A DNA stretch of 64,000 nucleotides, taken from positions 26,016,536-26,080,535 of the forward strand of contig NC_134524.1 in the NCBI RefSeq assembly GCF_027942865.1, read 5' to 3'. This document shows positions 34,331 through 46,586 of this stretch, one piece after another. The stretch is from Odontesthes bonariensis. Its lineage: Eukaryota; Chordata; Actinopteri; Atheriniformes; Atherinopsidae. The notes beneath the pieces are model-generated. The model was not told where the DNA came from. It ran no database searches and saw only the letters and a program-made list of their open reading frames with translations. Each line of letters starts with the position of its first letter. Within the stretch, counting starts at the first letter, position 1. A program made the position numbers and the translations under genes.

Positions 34331-36169
34331 CCTAATTGGCAAATAAAACAGAACTGATCTCAATTGATCTAAACTGGACTGAACTGATGTGACTTGAGTC
34401 GTAAGTCAGGTGGGTAACTGTATGCTGACCACATACCTACCATTTTTACTTGTCTACCTAAATAAGACCTTTCAGCAAGTAAACTTGGTGGCTACTCTGG
34501 TCGCCGAGCAATTATTCCTCTTAACACACACTTGTATAACACACTTATAACACTTGGTATAACTAGGCTAAGTCAGTATTAGCATAGCTTAGTAACAAAG
34601 AGTGAGCACAACCAGCTCCTTATCTTCTATCAAACTAAGTACAACTCCTAGTAACCGTTTTTTAAATTTCAGATGAGTGTTATCGCATGTTTTAATTTAC
34701 ATTTTGTATTTTTGTCAGATACAGTAAAATGCAATATTTGATGATTCTTGAGTATACGGCTGTTTTTCAGAAACGTCTTTTACACACGCTGCTGGAGCGC
34801 ACTTTGTCCGGTATGCCCATGGTCTCACCAGAGAGTGGTGCAGCAACCACCAGATCTGACCGGATCTGACTGGCATCTTGCCGTGCACTCATGGTTTATT
34901 TCAGACAATTAAAGTGAATCATATGTTATCCTGATGTTGTGACCCATTCGATGAAACATTTGTGTCCAGTCACATGCCGGCAGTCACAATCAGAGGGAGT
35001 GAGGTCACATGAGATGCAGACCTCAAGGGATTTTTGCCCTTTGGTACGCTGATATACTACTCACAACACTAATTATTTTAGAGAACTTAAATGTTTGTCT
35101 ATGAGGAGACCACTCCCAGCTTGATGCATTGATTAAGTAGGCTAATCAGCATCTATGGGGAAGATACAAATCCCACTCTCGCATCAAAGCCATTTGACTT
35201 AGGTTCCTCTTTCTTGTCTGCAGACTTGGTACCACCGTCTGCTTTCTGTCTGGACGACGTGTACATGCCTGACTGCTTACATGCATTTCATAAACACTCA
35301 ACCGTGAGCTGTGAGGTTGAGCAATGTTTTTTGTTTGTCTGCAATCGCAGTTGTGCAGCCTCACTGCTGGCACTCAGCCTGTGTACCATCCGTACCTTTC
35401 AGGCATTCAGAAAGATAAGAATAAAAACCAACTTTGGAACAAAAACCTTTGAATGCACAAACACCTGTATTCTAATTTTGGTGCGGGCAGTCTCCATGTC
35501 TCCCCTTTCTAATTATTATCACTTTTTACTGTAGTCATGCTGCGACTTGCAGAGGTAACTAGTATGCAATCTTTTTTTTTAATCAATGAACCAAAACAGA
35601 GTAAACAGAAGTGTTGCGTTCTCTGTTTGACCGAAGATTCAGTTTGATGCAATGAAGTTTGTTGCCTGAGTGGTTTAGGGGTATTGTGTTTTTTTTGTCT
35701 TCCCTTTTTTCACAAGCCTGTCAACTTCAGGTTGTGGTGGTCTTAATTTGCATTTTTAACTGGACATAATAAAGCTGTTTCTATTCAAAGGTGTCAGAGG
35801 TGAAAACAGAATTTCTGCAAGTTCGGTGGATAACAAATAGAGCAAATTAATATTTTCTTCCACCAATGAGTCCTCTGCACCCATAGTTTTTTCTTTCTTA
35901 AACAGTAAAAATGGCAATGCCACTAATATCAAGGTAACTGACATGCAACTAATGCAAAGTGGTATGAAACAGAAAAAATGAGAAACTACATGGTGGAATC
36001 AGATGGAAATACATTAATCTTGTTCACGAATGCCAGATCAAGAAAAGTTGGGAAGTCCAACAAACAACTTTGTCTTTAAATACCAATTTATTTGTGTTTA
36101 GAAAACATATCAAAATCTAGAAATTGTTGCCAGCAACACACTAAAAAAAAACATGTCGGGACTGAGGCT
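34331..36169. other. Intergenic, no feature seen
   Basis: About 1.8 kb with no recognisable gene or repeat; short chance open frames only. Confidence 0.4.
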
Positions 36170-36184
36170 GTGAATCACACTTTT

Positions 36185-36393
36185 TTTATATATATATATT
36201 TTTTGGGGCTTTTTATGCCTTTAATGGACAGGGCAGTTGGAGAGAGACAGGAAGCAGGGGGCAGAGAGAGGGGGAAGACATGCAGCAAAGGGCCGTACGG
36301 TGCGGGACTCAAACCGGGGCCAGCTGCAGCGAGGACTGTAGCCTCTGTACATGGAGTTGCTGCTGCTTAACCCACTACACCACCTACCGCCCC
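36185..36393 (-). mobile_element. tRNA-derived SINE with 15-bp target duplication
   Basis: Read on the minus strand, the head near 36393 is GGGGCGGTAGGTGGTGTAGT with an A-box-like GTGTAGTGGGTTAAGC. A B-box-like GGTTTGAGTCC follows at about 36307-36317. The tail reads TTAAAGGCATAAAAAGCCCC and ends A/T-rich. It is flanked by GTGAATCACACTTTT (36170-36184) and GTGAGTCACACTTTT (36394-36408), 14 of 15 identical, as expected from LINE-driven insertion. Related copies lie at 36885-37065 and 54350-54538. Confidence 0.82.
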
Positions 36394-36884
36394 GTGAGTC
36401 ACACTTTTAATGATTTGGGAACTGATTTGACTAATTCTGCAGAGAATCTGTTGCCATTCTTCTGGAATTCAAGTTTCCACAAGTTGTTGCTCAAAAAACT
36501 TGTGGTCGTGGTTGTTTGATTCAGCTCTCCGTGGTGCTTCGTACATTTTCAGTTGGAGACGAATCTGGAGCCCGCACACGTCTGCGTCTGTGAAGACATT
36601 TACTATTCCTCGTTGTGCAGAACAAGGTCTGGCGTTTTTTTTTTGTTGAAATGACCACCTGATTCTGAGGAGAAAATGTTTCCCTTCAAAATTCCAAGTA
36701 CACGCATGTGTATCAATAGTACAAGTCACCCATGCAATGGACACGGATGCACGCCCATACCATCACAGACTCTGGCTTTTGCATCTTTTGCGGATAGGGG
36801 TCTGGATGGTCTCCCTCATCTTTTTTGCACAAAATCCGAAGTTACTTTTTTCAGCAAGAGGATGATGATACGTGCACCCGTCTC

Positions 36885-37065
36885 TTTTTTTTTCTATGGA
36901 TTTTTTCAGCACCAGTTGCCTTTATTGGAAAGTTGCTCGACCGGAAAGGAGGGCAGAGAGAGAGGGGGAGGACATGCGGCAAAGCACCCCAAGCCGGGAC
37001 TCGCATTGAGGAACTTCAGCCTCTGCATATGGGACGCCTGCTCAACCAGCTGAGCTAACCAGTGT
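36885..37065 (-). mobile_element. tRNA-derived SINE, second copy
   Basis: Same family and orientation as 36185-36393: GGCAGAGAGAGAGGGGGAGG, ACATGCGGCAAAG, CCGGGACTCGCATTG and GGGACGCCTGCTCAACCAGC. It is more diverged and its target duplication was not found. Confidence 0.7.
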
Positions 37066-37283
37066 TAATCAATTTGCTGATTGCAGAATGTTCCAGAATT
37101 GTGTTACTTGTATATTCTACCAATCATAGATATATGATGGTTTCAGAAAACAATCTATGGATGTGCTCTTGTGGCACCAATTGCAAAGAGATGAAAGCAT
37201 TGCCGTTTTGAGCACAGATAGCACCCTATTTTGCATGTCTTTCTCCATCTCTCTTCTCCTTCCACATGTCTGTCTGATAAAAG

Positions 37284-37376
37284 CATCCATCCATCCATCT
37301 TCCATACGTGCGTCATCAAAATTACGGATGAGCAGGGGCTGGAGCCCATCCCAGCTGCCATTAGGCGAGAGGTAGG
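37284..37376 (-). mobile_element. RTE-type LINE 3' tail (reverse)
   Basis: CATCCATCCATCCATCTTCC, then GGGGCTGGAGCCCATCCCAG and CTGCCATTAGGCGAGAGG. This is the reverse complement of the tail type at 10115-10201. Confidence 0.65.
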
Positions 37377-37400
37377 ATACACTTATCTAATTCTATCACA

Positions 37401-38041
37401 CAGAGATAGCTTTCCAGGTAAAGTATAAGACACACCCAATAACGCAGCATTTGTTTATCAAAAGATCCTTGCCTGACCTTGTGTTTTTCAATGCAAATTA
37501 AAAGCGTTACATCATCACATTCCCGGGTAACTAAAAAGATGCACTCAGCAACTATTTTCAGACTCAAGCAACTTTTCTTATGGTTTTTGACAAAGATCCA
37601 GTTTTGATCTGGCACACATAAAGGGAGACTCTTCCCTTAATGTCATTTCAAAGCTCATTACGTTAGGTTGACAGTTATTCTGTTTAACGAAATTATGCCA
37701 ATGCTATTTCAGTCATTATCTGTTCCCCTATGAGTAAAATTTTCAATGTGATTACAACACCTTCAAAGTTTTTCTGTGGACATTAAGTTTAATCTCCTGT
37801 GGGGTGCATTTAGTCTCTTTCAGTGACTACAGGGCTTACTCTTGGGGTGGGGTGTGGTTAGTCTATGTCATTTGACACTAATGGGATTAAGAACTTTAAA
37901 ATTCTGCCTGTGAATTATTTTAAATACCATTCAATTTATTTCACTGTCACAGCTTTGCAAAAGCTTTCCATTTATTAGTATGAACGACAAGGTACAACAA
38001 TGGAAACTGATCTCATTAAAAATCCAAAATGTGATAATTCT
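37401..38041. repeat. Diverged direct repeat, copy 1
   Basis: Colinear with 40722-41237 over its whole length. Matching blocks include TAAGACACACCCAATAAC, AACAAAAGATCCTT-type sequence, GATCTGGCACA, GTGATTACAACACCTTCAAA, CAAAGTTTTT and ACTGATCTCATTAAA. The copies differ by many substitutions and indels, so the duplication is old. No coding signal or known element is recognisable. Confidence 0.7.
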
Positions 38042-39780
38042 GGCTTGATGCAGGCAAGAAGGCAGCCATCCATCCATTTATCAATTTTATATACATTTAT
38101 AGAAAATTTCTTTCTATACATTTCTATATAATTTTATAAAAAAAAAAATTCTATCAGTCACTTTACCAAGAGTTAAGATTTTACCACCACCAGCTGCAAA
38201 TACTTTTGAAGGTCACTGAGTTCGTTCTATAGTAGGTCTCGGACTATTTGCAGCCTGGCACATACACTGTCTACTGACAACACTCACGTAAAAGGTCAGC
38301 GTGAGTGGCAAATGGGTGATCTGTTCAAATTGTATTCAAAGGAAGTCATTAGCACATACAGGTCTCCCTGTATTCAAATGCTTTTGGATAGATTCACATA
38401 TGCGCTGGCTAATGGTGCAGCAACGCTCTGAGACCGTGTGTAAATGTGTCGACACCGAGGGACGCTTCAGGAGCTGCTGACGATAAAGAACAAAGTCTCC
38501 TTGTCATGTGTTGTGACTGCATGTGTGTGTGTGGCTGGTGTGTGTTTGTGAGTGAGACAGAGAGTGGGCCTGTTCGCATGAGGACACAGCACAACCCATG
38601 CTAGTTTTAATTACATCACAGGCAAGTGGCTGTAATTGCAGGAAAATGTGGATTACACCACGGGGTCACAGTCTGTCCACAGAGAGTCAGTTATCAGCAC
38701 ACTGCAGGCATGAATGTGCACTCAATGCAAACAGCACGTCCTCACAACCCTCCGTCAACCTGTCTGCTGTTTGCAGACGATGAAATTTTACTGATAGTTG
38801 GTCCAACAGGTTTACAGTGGACACCCAGTCACGCATTCCTTTTCTCCCTGGGCTCTCTTTGATCAGCCAGCCTGAGAGACACGAAGCTTCCAAGAATGTA
38901 GATTCTAGGTTTCAAAGGTGATGCAGCAAATCTATAATCTATCCACATTTTAATGGAAACTGCAGCATTTCAAGGCAACATGTCAGCGTCACACTCCTCA
39001 TTGAGACTGCATTCAAACTCGGTCTCAAAGCAAAACATAAAAATGGCAAGAAAGAAAAATCCCTGCATAAACAGAAAGTATGTCATTTTGGAGGTTTCTT
39101 TAATGTTTCAACCACATTTTGTCTTTTTGAGAGAAGGCCTGAATTGTTACTCCATAAGACAATAAAAAAAGCCACCCTTTGTCTTTTCAAAAGCCAGCTG
39201 GGATGTTTTCCTAACCATAACCATTTCATCTGCAATGCCTAAATAGTAGTGGTGGGTCAACATGGACTTTTCTGGCCTATAAAATTGATAATCATTACTT
39301 TGGTGACACTTCCACGTAATTCATATACACACCACATGAGTGAGAAGAAATAAATCATGTCCCTTAATGTGAATCAGCTGATGTTCCACGTGTGGGAGTG
39401 TAATGGCATTTCCATACTCTCTTTGTTCATTGCCCTTAAACTTGCTTGAGCGAGTCTGTCGCTCCATAAACTGGCTCATTGTGAGTGGGTCAAAGGTGAG
39501 ACCATTGGCTTTATTGACTGGTATGAATGAGGGCTGTTTTGTGCTTCCTTGCCCTCATTTTTCAGACATTCAAGTTACGTCAACAAAGATTACAGAACTC
39601 GTCCGCAAGAGGAGACGGACATTGTTCCGCAGCTGACTTTGTAAATCATAATGCAGCATGACAGATAAGACTTTTGTCTTCAAAGTGCATAGATACAACC
39701 AGCCTGTTTGACAGAAATGTCCTCTGTGACACTAAGTTGAAAGGAATGTGTGGTATGGGAGGAATTCAGCGGTATGCTCT
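38042..39780. other. Intergenic, no feature seen
   Basis: No recognisable gene or repeat in 1.7 kb. Confidence 0.4.
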
Positions 39781-40654
39781 TTAAAGTGATACTCCGGAGT
39801 AGATTCAACCTGGGGTCATTTGAACCGTGATATCCAGCCAAGTAGCCCACCCGCGGTTTTTTCGATATTGGCTGAACATCAGCTGAGTTACTGAGTTATC
39901 CCGAATAGCTTAGTACAAGGGTTAATGGATCCTGGCAGTATCTCCAAAATTACCACACTAAAATCACATGCCATGACACCAAACTTCTACAGTAGTACAA
40001 ATGTGGTCTGTACTCACCAAACAATGCATTTGGAAGTTTGAAAATAGTCCAGGAGTTTATTATTATCAACACAATCCTGATAGCTTCTCTGAAGCTAATG
40101 CTGCGTCGACGTCACTTCAGGGAGCTGGGAGCTTGGAAGGGTTGATCTACTACTGTAGACAACAAAGCAAGGCTGCTCAATTTCTCCATTGAGAAAATAA
40201 TTTCACAACTCTACAACATAAAAATTCATAAAAAAAAACATGTAGAATATAGCATATACTTTGTTGTCTACAGTAGTAGATCAACCCTCATCTTACTTTG
40301 AAGCTCCCAGCTCTCTGAAGTGACGTCGACGCAGCTTTAGCTGCAGAAAAGCTATCAGGCTTGTGTTGATAATAATAAACTCCTGGACTATTTTCAAACT
40401 TCCAAATGCATCGTTTGGTGAGTACAGACCACATTTGTACTACTGTAGAAGTTTGGTGTCATGGCATGTGATTTTAGTGTGGTAATTTTGAAGATACTGC
40501 CAGGATCCATTAGCGCTTGTACTAAGCTATTCGGGATAACTCAGTAACTCAGCTGATGTTCAGCCAATATCGAAAAAACCGCGGGTGGGCTACTTGTCTG
40601 GATATCACGGTTCAAATGACCCCAGGTTGAATCTACTCCGGAGTATCACTTTAA
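39781..40654. mobile_element. 874-bp foldback (long inverted repeat) DNA element
   Basis: TTAA at 39781-39784 and 40651-40654 bound two long inverted arms, 39781-40167 and 40259-40654. The arms are almost identical from the tips (AGTGATACTCCGGAGTAGAT) to the loop (GATCTACTACTGTAGACAAC). The loop of about 91 nt (40168-40258) is A/T-rich and unrelated. No transposase frame exists. A TTAA target suggests a non-autonomous element mobilised by a piggyBac- or Kolobok-type transposase; the terminus does not start with the CCC typical of piggyBac. The superfamily is left open. Confidence 0.9.
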
Positions 40655-40721
40655 GCCCTGGCAACTGTTTGTCAGCCAGTACAGAAACCTAAGTCCATTC
40701 TCACAGTCAACAGGTCTGTCT

Positions 40722-41237
40722 AGGGAGACAGGTTTCTACGTAAAGGATAAGACACGCCCAATAACAGATCCTTTGTCAAACAAAAGATCCTTACACGGCA
40801 TTCTCCTATTTTACAATGTAAATTGAAGGCATTAGTAATCACATTCATGGACAACTAAAAAACTCTATCTGAGCATCTATATTCAGACTTAAAAAAAAAA
40901 ACTTTCATATGATTTTGACCGAGATCCGGTTCATCTGGCACAAAACTCAATTCGGTTGATCATTTGTTGTTTTTAACTAAATTAAATCAATCCTACTTTA
41001 GTTATTATCTGTGCTCCTTTAAGTAAACATTTTAATTGCGATTACAACATCGTCAAAGTTTTTATTTTTTCTGTCTCCAGTCTATAAAATTTGATGTGTA
41101 AATGATTTAAAAACACACACAGTTTACTTAATTGATCATAGCTTTGCTTAGGACCTCCATACGGGTTCCATTAGCATGACAGGCAAAGTAAAATATCGGA
41201 AATTGATCTCATTAAATCCAACATTTGATCATTTATA
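40722..41237. repeat. Diverged direct repeat, copy 2
   Basis: Second copy of the block at 37401-38041, in the same orientation and 3.3 kb away. Shared landmarks are TAAGACACGCCCAATAAC, AACAAAAGATCCTT, GAGATCCGGTTCATCTGGCA, GCGATTACAACATCGTCAAA and AATTGATCTCATTAAA. It is shorter by about 120 nt because of internal deletions. Confidence 0.7.
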
Positions 41238-44200
41238 TGATCTATGTTACATACAAGCCACTATTGTGCGATAAAATATGATTGGATACATAAAAACCTT
41301 AACAACTTTACACTCAAATTTGATATACAGTTAGCAGAAAGAGAAGGAACTATTTATATTTGATATCCCAGAAAGTTAGGATTGAATACTCAGTTTAACA
41401 AGATTAAGAATTCCTCTCAGTTGAAGATTACTAACACTGCAATTGAAATTCAAAGAAATATAGCTATTGTAAATGTGTTAATTAAACAGTTTTGAGAAGA
41501 ACTGGAAGAACAACATTGTGACGATACAAGTGGAACCATCATGCACGATATCAAGCGCTTTGTTCCCTTCTACAGTGTTAACGAACAGGATTTCCAACTT
41601 GCTCCCAAGCTCATTCTGTTGGTCACCCAATCACCTGATGCATCTGCTACTGCTGCTGTAGTCATTTTTTAACAAAAGCTAACATTAACTCTTGGGATGT
41701 GTTTGAATTGACCACAAGTTCACAATATAGTCCACTAGTAAGTCAGCCATTTTGTTGCGCGGTTCAAAATATTTCAGCTGAGGGTTTTTATTCACTATAT
41801 AGTGTACTGCCAGCCTGTCACATAGTTTATCAGATGTAGCGTGACGTGTGCTTTTTTTGGTCGACATGGATCGTCATGCACTGTGGCCTGGAGTTGGCAG
41901 CTATGAAACTGATGAAGCATGCTAACTTCATGCTAACTCTAGCTACCAATATCCAGCGCAGCCTATTGTTGACGTTCACTACTTGTTATTCAGATTTCCT
42001 TAACTATTGAGGATAACTGCCAGGTAAACAATCTCAACCATGAAGTAGTTGGTCTCTTTTGCAGCTTGGACTGCAGGCTGAAAAGTTTTGTTTAAAAAAA
42101 AGCACAGTGACCACATTTGAAACCTAAGCTGTCCAGTCTAAACAGTAAGTTACCAGCAAGTTGTAATGTAGCTCGCTTTTTAAACATTTCCATGTGACCT
42201 ACAACAGTATGGGGCCACCCTGGTTCTAACACTTGTTTCCCAACAGTTATTTTCTTCTGACATTTCATTTCTCTTCATGGATAACATTTATGTATCATTT
42301 GGATCATTGTATAATTAGAGCAACTGTCAGTGCTCTTGTAAGTGGATATAGTAGCCAACAATAATAAAAGTGGAATGAAAATGGGGAAAAATACTTTCCT
42401 TATGCCAAAGGGAAATTGAAATGTTGCAGTGATCATATTCTTTTAAATCAGTTTTTATAAGCTGTCATTTTGCGTGGTTACTGCTGCTGGCAGGAATGAC
42501 CTGTACCATTCTGTGTTGAAGCAGAATTGAAGAAGCCTCTGACTGAACACACTCCATTGTTTCACCACTATGTTATGAAGAGGGTGTTCAATATCAGCAT
42601 GAAAATAATGAACACAATGGACTTATTAACCTCTTGCAGATAATTTTTTCCTTGCTGATTAGAGTAGCTTTAAGACATCAATTAAAGAAAATTAAAATAG
42701 AAATAAAAATCCACTATCTGGATGTCAGTTCTTCAATTTGTCAACTAATGACATAAATTATAAATTGATATAATCCAGATAAAATCTATTAAAAAACCAA
42801 CAAGGCAAACCAGTCTTGTGTCAAAAAGCTTCTCAAAAGTTACTGAAGTATTGTTGTCCATCAATAAAACCAAGTGACGCTCAAACATTACTATCAGGAC
42901 ATATAAACAAGCATGGTTAAAGTATCTTGACAAAGAGCTGCAGTGTGTTCACCGTGTTCCTACAGCTCAATGTGAAGCCACGGGATGAGCCAGGCACCCT
43001 GACGGCTCATATGACCAGAGATGAGTCTTCAAAACAGAATGACTTATTCATATCTGCTCTACCTACCCACAAGGACTGTGCTGAGCGGTGGAAGTGTGTG
43101 TGTTTGGTATGAACATCTGTCCACAAACATCTTCTGCCGACATTCAGTTTGAGATTGAAGTTCGTGGGAAGACGTTTTCTCCAGAATGAAATTGGCTGCA
43201 TTTACGTGCGCGGCAATGTTTTTATTTCCAGGATTTTATGACCTTCTTCTGTGTACAAAACACAGTATTTACAAGGTCACATTATGAGTAAACAATAATC
43301 AAATTGAGCTTGCGCGTTTCTGTCACAAAATCTGCCAACACCTGCTCCGGCAGAGTTTTTAAGGATATGGGTACAATTAAGACTTTGGATGGAGGGAATA
43401 CATTGCAATTGCATAAGGAAGGAATGTGAGCTTTGTAACACATAAACAGGAATATGAATGGAATATCCTATCTACACCTCTTGTAATCAACAGAAAAAGA
43501 ATATTGCCTTTTTTAGATTAATGTCTATCGTTGTAAATAAGGCGCTAATGTGTCATCGGTTTGGAGGCCTGTAGCGGCAAAACGTTGTGCTCAAAGTAAC
43601 ATATTACAATGCCTGCAATAGTATAATGTGCTCATCTTGGGGGAAACATGGACTTGGGAAAGGATGATACGTTAGTGCTTTGTAATGAGATAATCTTAAT
43701 GATGTTTTCATTGTGCCTTATTTATGGCTAATAAATGATTTACTAATAATGACTTATACAAAATGCAAGGAAGGCCACAAGACTGGAAGCATACAATACA
43801 TCTTTGGATGGATCTGATCAGAACTCTGTCGTATGAGGTTTGTTCTTTGAGTCATAGAATCCAAGAAAAGAGAGTGTCAGTGACAAAAACACTTGAAGAT
43901 TTGATTCATGAAACTAATCTTCAAACTTACCGAATTTTCAAAAAGTAGGTGTGAAAAGTAGTAACAAATGCGAGCTATGACAAACAGATGTTGATACATT
44001 TGAGGCTAATCTATTGCCGTTTTTTTATAATAAAGCACACTTGAAACTCCACTAAGCACAATAAACCTGCCTCCCCACCTCACTGCTCCTTCCCACCTGT
44101 ATCTCCTGACTCGAGGGCCGCGTCCTCCCCTTTCTCTTGACACCTAATCCCCGTAAGCCTCCATAATGCTACTGGACAGGGAAAGGAAGTGTAGAGGGGA

Positions 44201-45470
44201 GAGTTTGTGCTTAATGACCTCGCAAGCCGATTACGCACCATCCGTATTTCACAAACAGTGCCGCAAGGCCTCAAACTCACCCCGGGAAGACAGATCAGGC
44301 CATCAGATAAGACACACGAAGCAGTGGGAAAACAGGATGAGACTGTGCTAATGTTTGTCATACATTTGCTTCAGGGGAATAAGAGTTAAACTACCCCTAG
44401 AGGGCAGCACAATCATTAGGTAATTACACAACTGCCCTGGCTGGAAGAAATGTGTTACTTGGCCAGTGCTCCCTGGTGGGGTGATTGAACCATGACCTGA
44501 CTTAAAGACACAAAGTATCCCAGAAGTGGATTAAGAGGCCGCATTAGAGAAGATTAACAAAGAAGCTCGTTCAACAGTGTCCCCCTCCGTGTCTTCTGGT
44601 CTCCAAATCCCTCTGTTGTTTAGTGACGCTTGGCACCAGGCTCCAAATAAGCACGTGCAAACATGTCAAAATATCCCCTCCGCTTCTGCGGAGCATCAGT
44701 TTACGCTACAGAGCTGTTAGTGCAATTACATTGTAATTGGTGGGATCTATATAAAGATCATCAGCTTTTCGTGTGCTGGCTTTTAACTCCCACTAAGGTT
44801 CAACATAGTCCTGCCTGTGACTTACAAGAAAGCATGTTTGATGAAGCAACAGTCTTTGACTGCAGCTGACAGGGTTGCCTCAGACACAAAGCCACAGCTC
44901 TGACCACTCGCACAAAATTGTGCAATTGTCCTCTTCCGCTGCATGTATGTGGTGGGGCAAAACTGTTTCCACGATAAAGGTAGGCCCGCCCATGTGTTGA
45001 AAGCTTTTTTGTCTCTGAAGCGACATCGTTTCAGGGGAACATGACAGCTTGAAAAAATTGTGTATAGTCAAGAGACAACAGAACAGACTTTGTTGTCAGC
45101 TTACACTGAAATTCAGTTTGTATCCTCAAGGCCAACTTTGTCACAATGTAAATTACACTCTAATTATGCTTACAGCCTCCCTCTCCATCTTACCTTGCAC
45201 ATTACATGCTCTATTTCATGTCCACAGTTAAGAGATTTACAAAGTTGTGTGACATGGTACACATTTTTACTCATTCTTCTTCATCGCTGCAGCAGTTTTT
45301 CAGAGGAATCTGCATCCATTCGTGCTAATCACACGATTTCAGCTGCTCCGCATTCTGTGAGTGTTGTTGGCTGATGCTCCTCTTCACGACGCTCTTTACA
45401 TTTTCAAAGGGCTTAAAGGTCATGTACGTCCAACATTGTTTTCCATGTTTAACCTTCACACACTGAGATT
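41238..45470. other. Intergenic, little recognisable
   Basis: No gene found. Around 41695-41880, phrases such as CACTATATAGTGTACT and AGTCAGCCATTTTGTTGCGC resemble a small fish MITE, but its ends were not defined. The rest shows only chance open frames. Confidence 0.4.
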
Positions 45471-45547
45471 TCCCATAGTAGTGCTGTGCGATATGGACAA
45501 AATTTTATATCCCGATAACGATATATATCCCGGAATAGTATTTTTTC

Positions 45548-45917
45548 TTAAAGCTATAATGTGTAATATTTCACGGACAATGAATGTCTCCATGTCGCTC
45601 CGCCATTTTTAAACTACGGGATTTGTAGAAGGACATGTCATCAGCTTCGCATTTTCCGTTTCCAATGTGTAAACGGAAAATGCGAAGCTGATGACATGTC
45701 CTTCTACAAATCCCGTAGTTTAAAAATGGCGGAGAAACATGGCGACATCCATTGGGGTGTAACACTCTTATGTACATTCGCATGCTGAATATAAAGAATA
45801 TAAGAACACTGCACTTTTGTGATGGAGGTAATTAATAACGATTGAGGTAATACTTGTGAATGATAAGACTCAAATTTGTTAATAGACAACGTGAAATATT
45901 ACACATTATGGCTTTAA
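45548..45917. mobile_element. TTAA-flanked foldback element nested in the hAT element
   Basis: TTAA at 45548-45551 and 45914-45917. The termini TTAAAGCTATAATGTGTAAT and ATTACACATTATGGCTTTAA are inverted copies. Inside lies a perfect 64-bp inverted repeat (45598-45661 and 45671-45734) with a 9-nt loop. Non-autonomous. It must be younger than the hAT copy it interrupts. Confidence 0.85.
45598..45734. repeat. Perfect 64-bp hairpin
   Basis: Arm 1 runs from CTCCGCCATTTTTAAACTAC to AAATGCGAAGC in reverse sense. Arm 2 at 45671-45734 is its exact reverse complement; the loop is CCAATGTGT. It forms the core of the nested foldback element. Confidence 0.9.
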
Positions 45918-45920
45918 AAT

Positions 45921-45921
45921 G

Positions 45922-45953
<32 letters not shown>
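45921..45953. repeat. (AT)n microsatellite
   Basis: About sixteen AT units with one AC interruption, directly beside the nested element. Confidence 0.9.
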
Positions 45954-46586
45954 GAAATGAATGGCAATATTTGAATAGCAATGGCGTCTGTGATTTTGTG
46001 GTGTCTGCAGGACTGCTTGTCATAGTGACCAGCAGTCAATAGTCAATAGGCAATGCCTTTGCTCAACGATTCGTTTGGTGTTTTTTTTTCTTCGTTTGTG
46101 GTTTTGAGGTAGTTTGTCGCAGCTTAACGCTGTTTCTGTACTGTTCTTCATGTCATTTAAGTGATAGAACAGATTAGACGTGTTCGAATCGCTGGTAACG
46201 ACTTGTTGGCGACTTGTTTTGCAAATTACTGTTGTCTGGTCTGTTTTCAGAACCGATTGGAGGAATCAGCGCTGGGTTCTGTTTCCATTGTGTTTTCCAT
46301 CGTACTCTCCGCCAAACTCCCCGCCAAGCTCTCCGCCTCCGCCATGTTGTTGTTTGTATCCATGCATGCTCCCTTAGCACTGCAGTAAATTAGTCTTTGC
46401 GGGTTACTTAAAAATTCTACCGCAAAGAGGTAGTGTTGTTGCAGTTACATTTAGCCTTCATTCATTGTTGATACAACGTGTAACAATGTGTAATTTTAAT
46501 TTAAAAAAAAAAAAAACGATATAAACAATAGAGAGCTATATCGCACTACAACATATATCGTAATATCGCACAGCACTATTCCATAG

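Larger units (their letters stand above)
45479..46578. mobile_element. hAT-type non-autonomous element
   Basis: Terminal inverted repeats TAGTGCTGTGCGATAT (left, 45479-45494) and ATATCGCACAGCACTA (right end 46578, with one extra change nearby). The flanks carry an imperfect 8-bp target duplication: TCCCATAG (45471-45478) and TTCCATAG (46579-46586). Such ends and an 8-bp duplication are typical of hAT elements. No transposase frame is present. A second element is inserted at 45548-45917. Confidence 0.85.
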
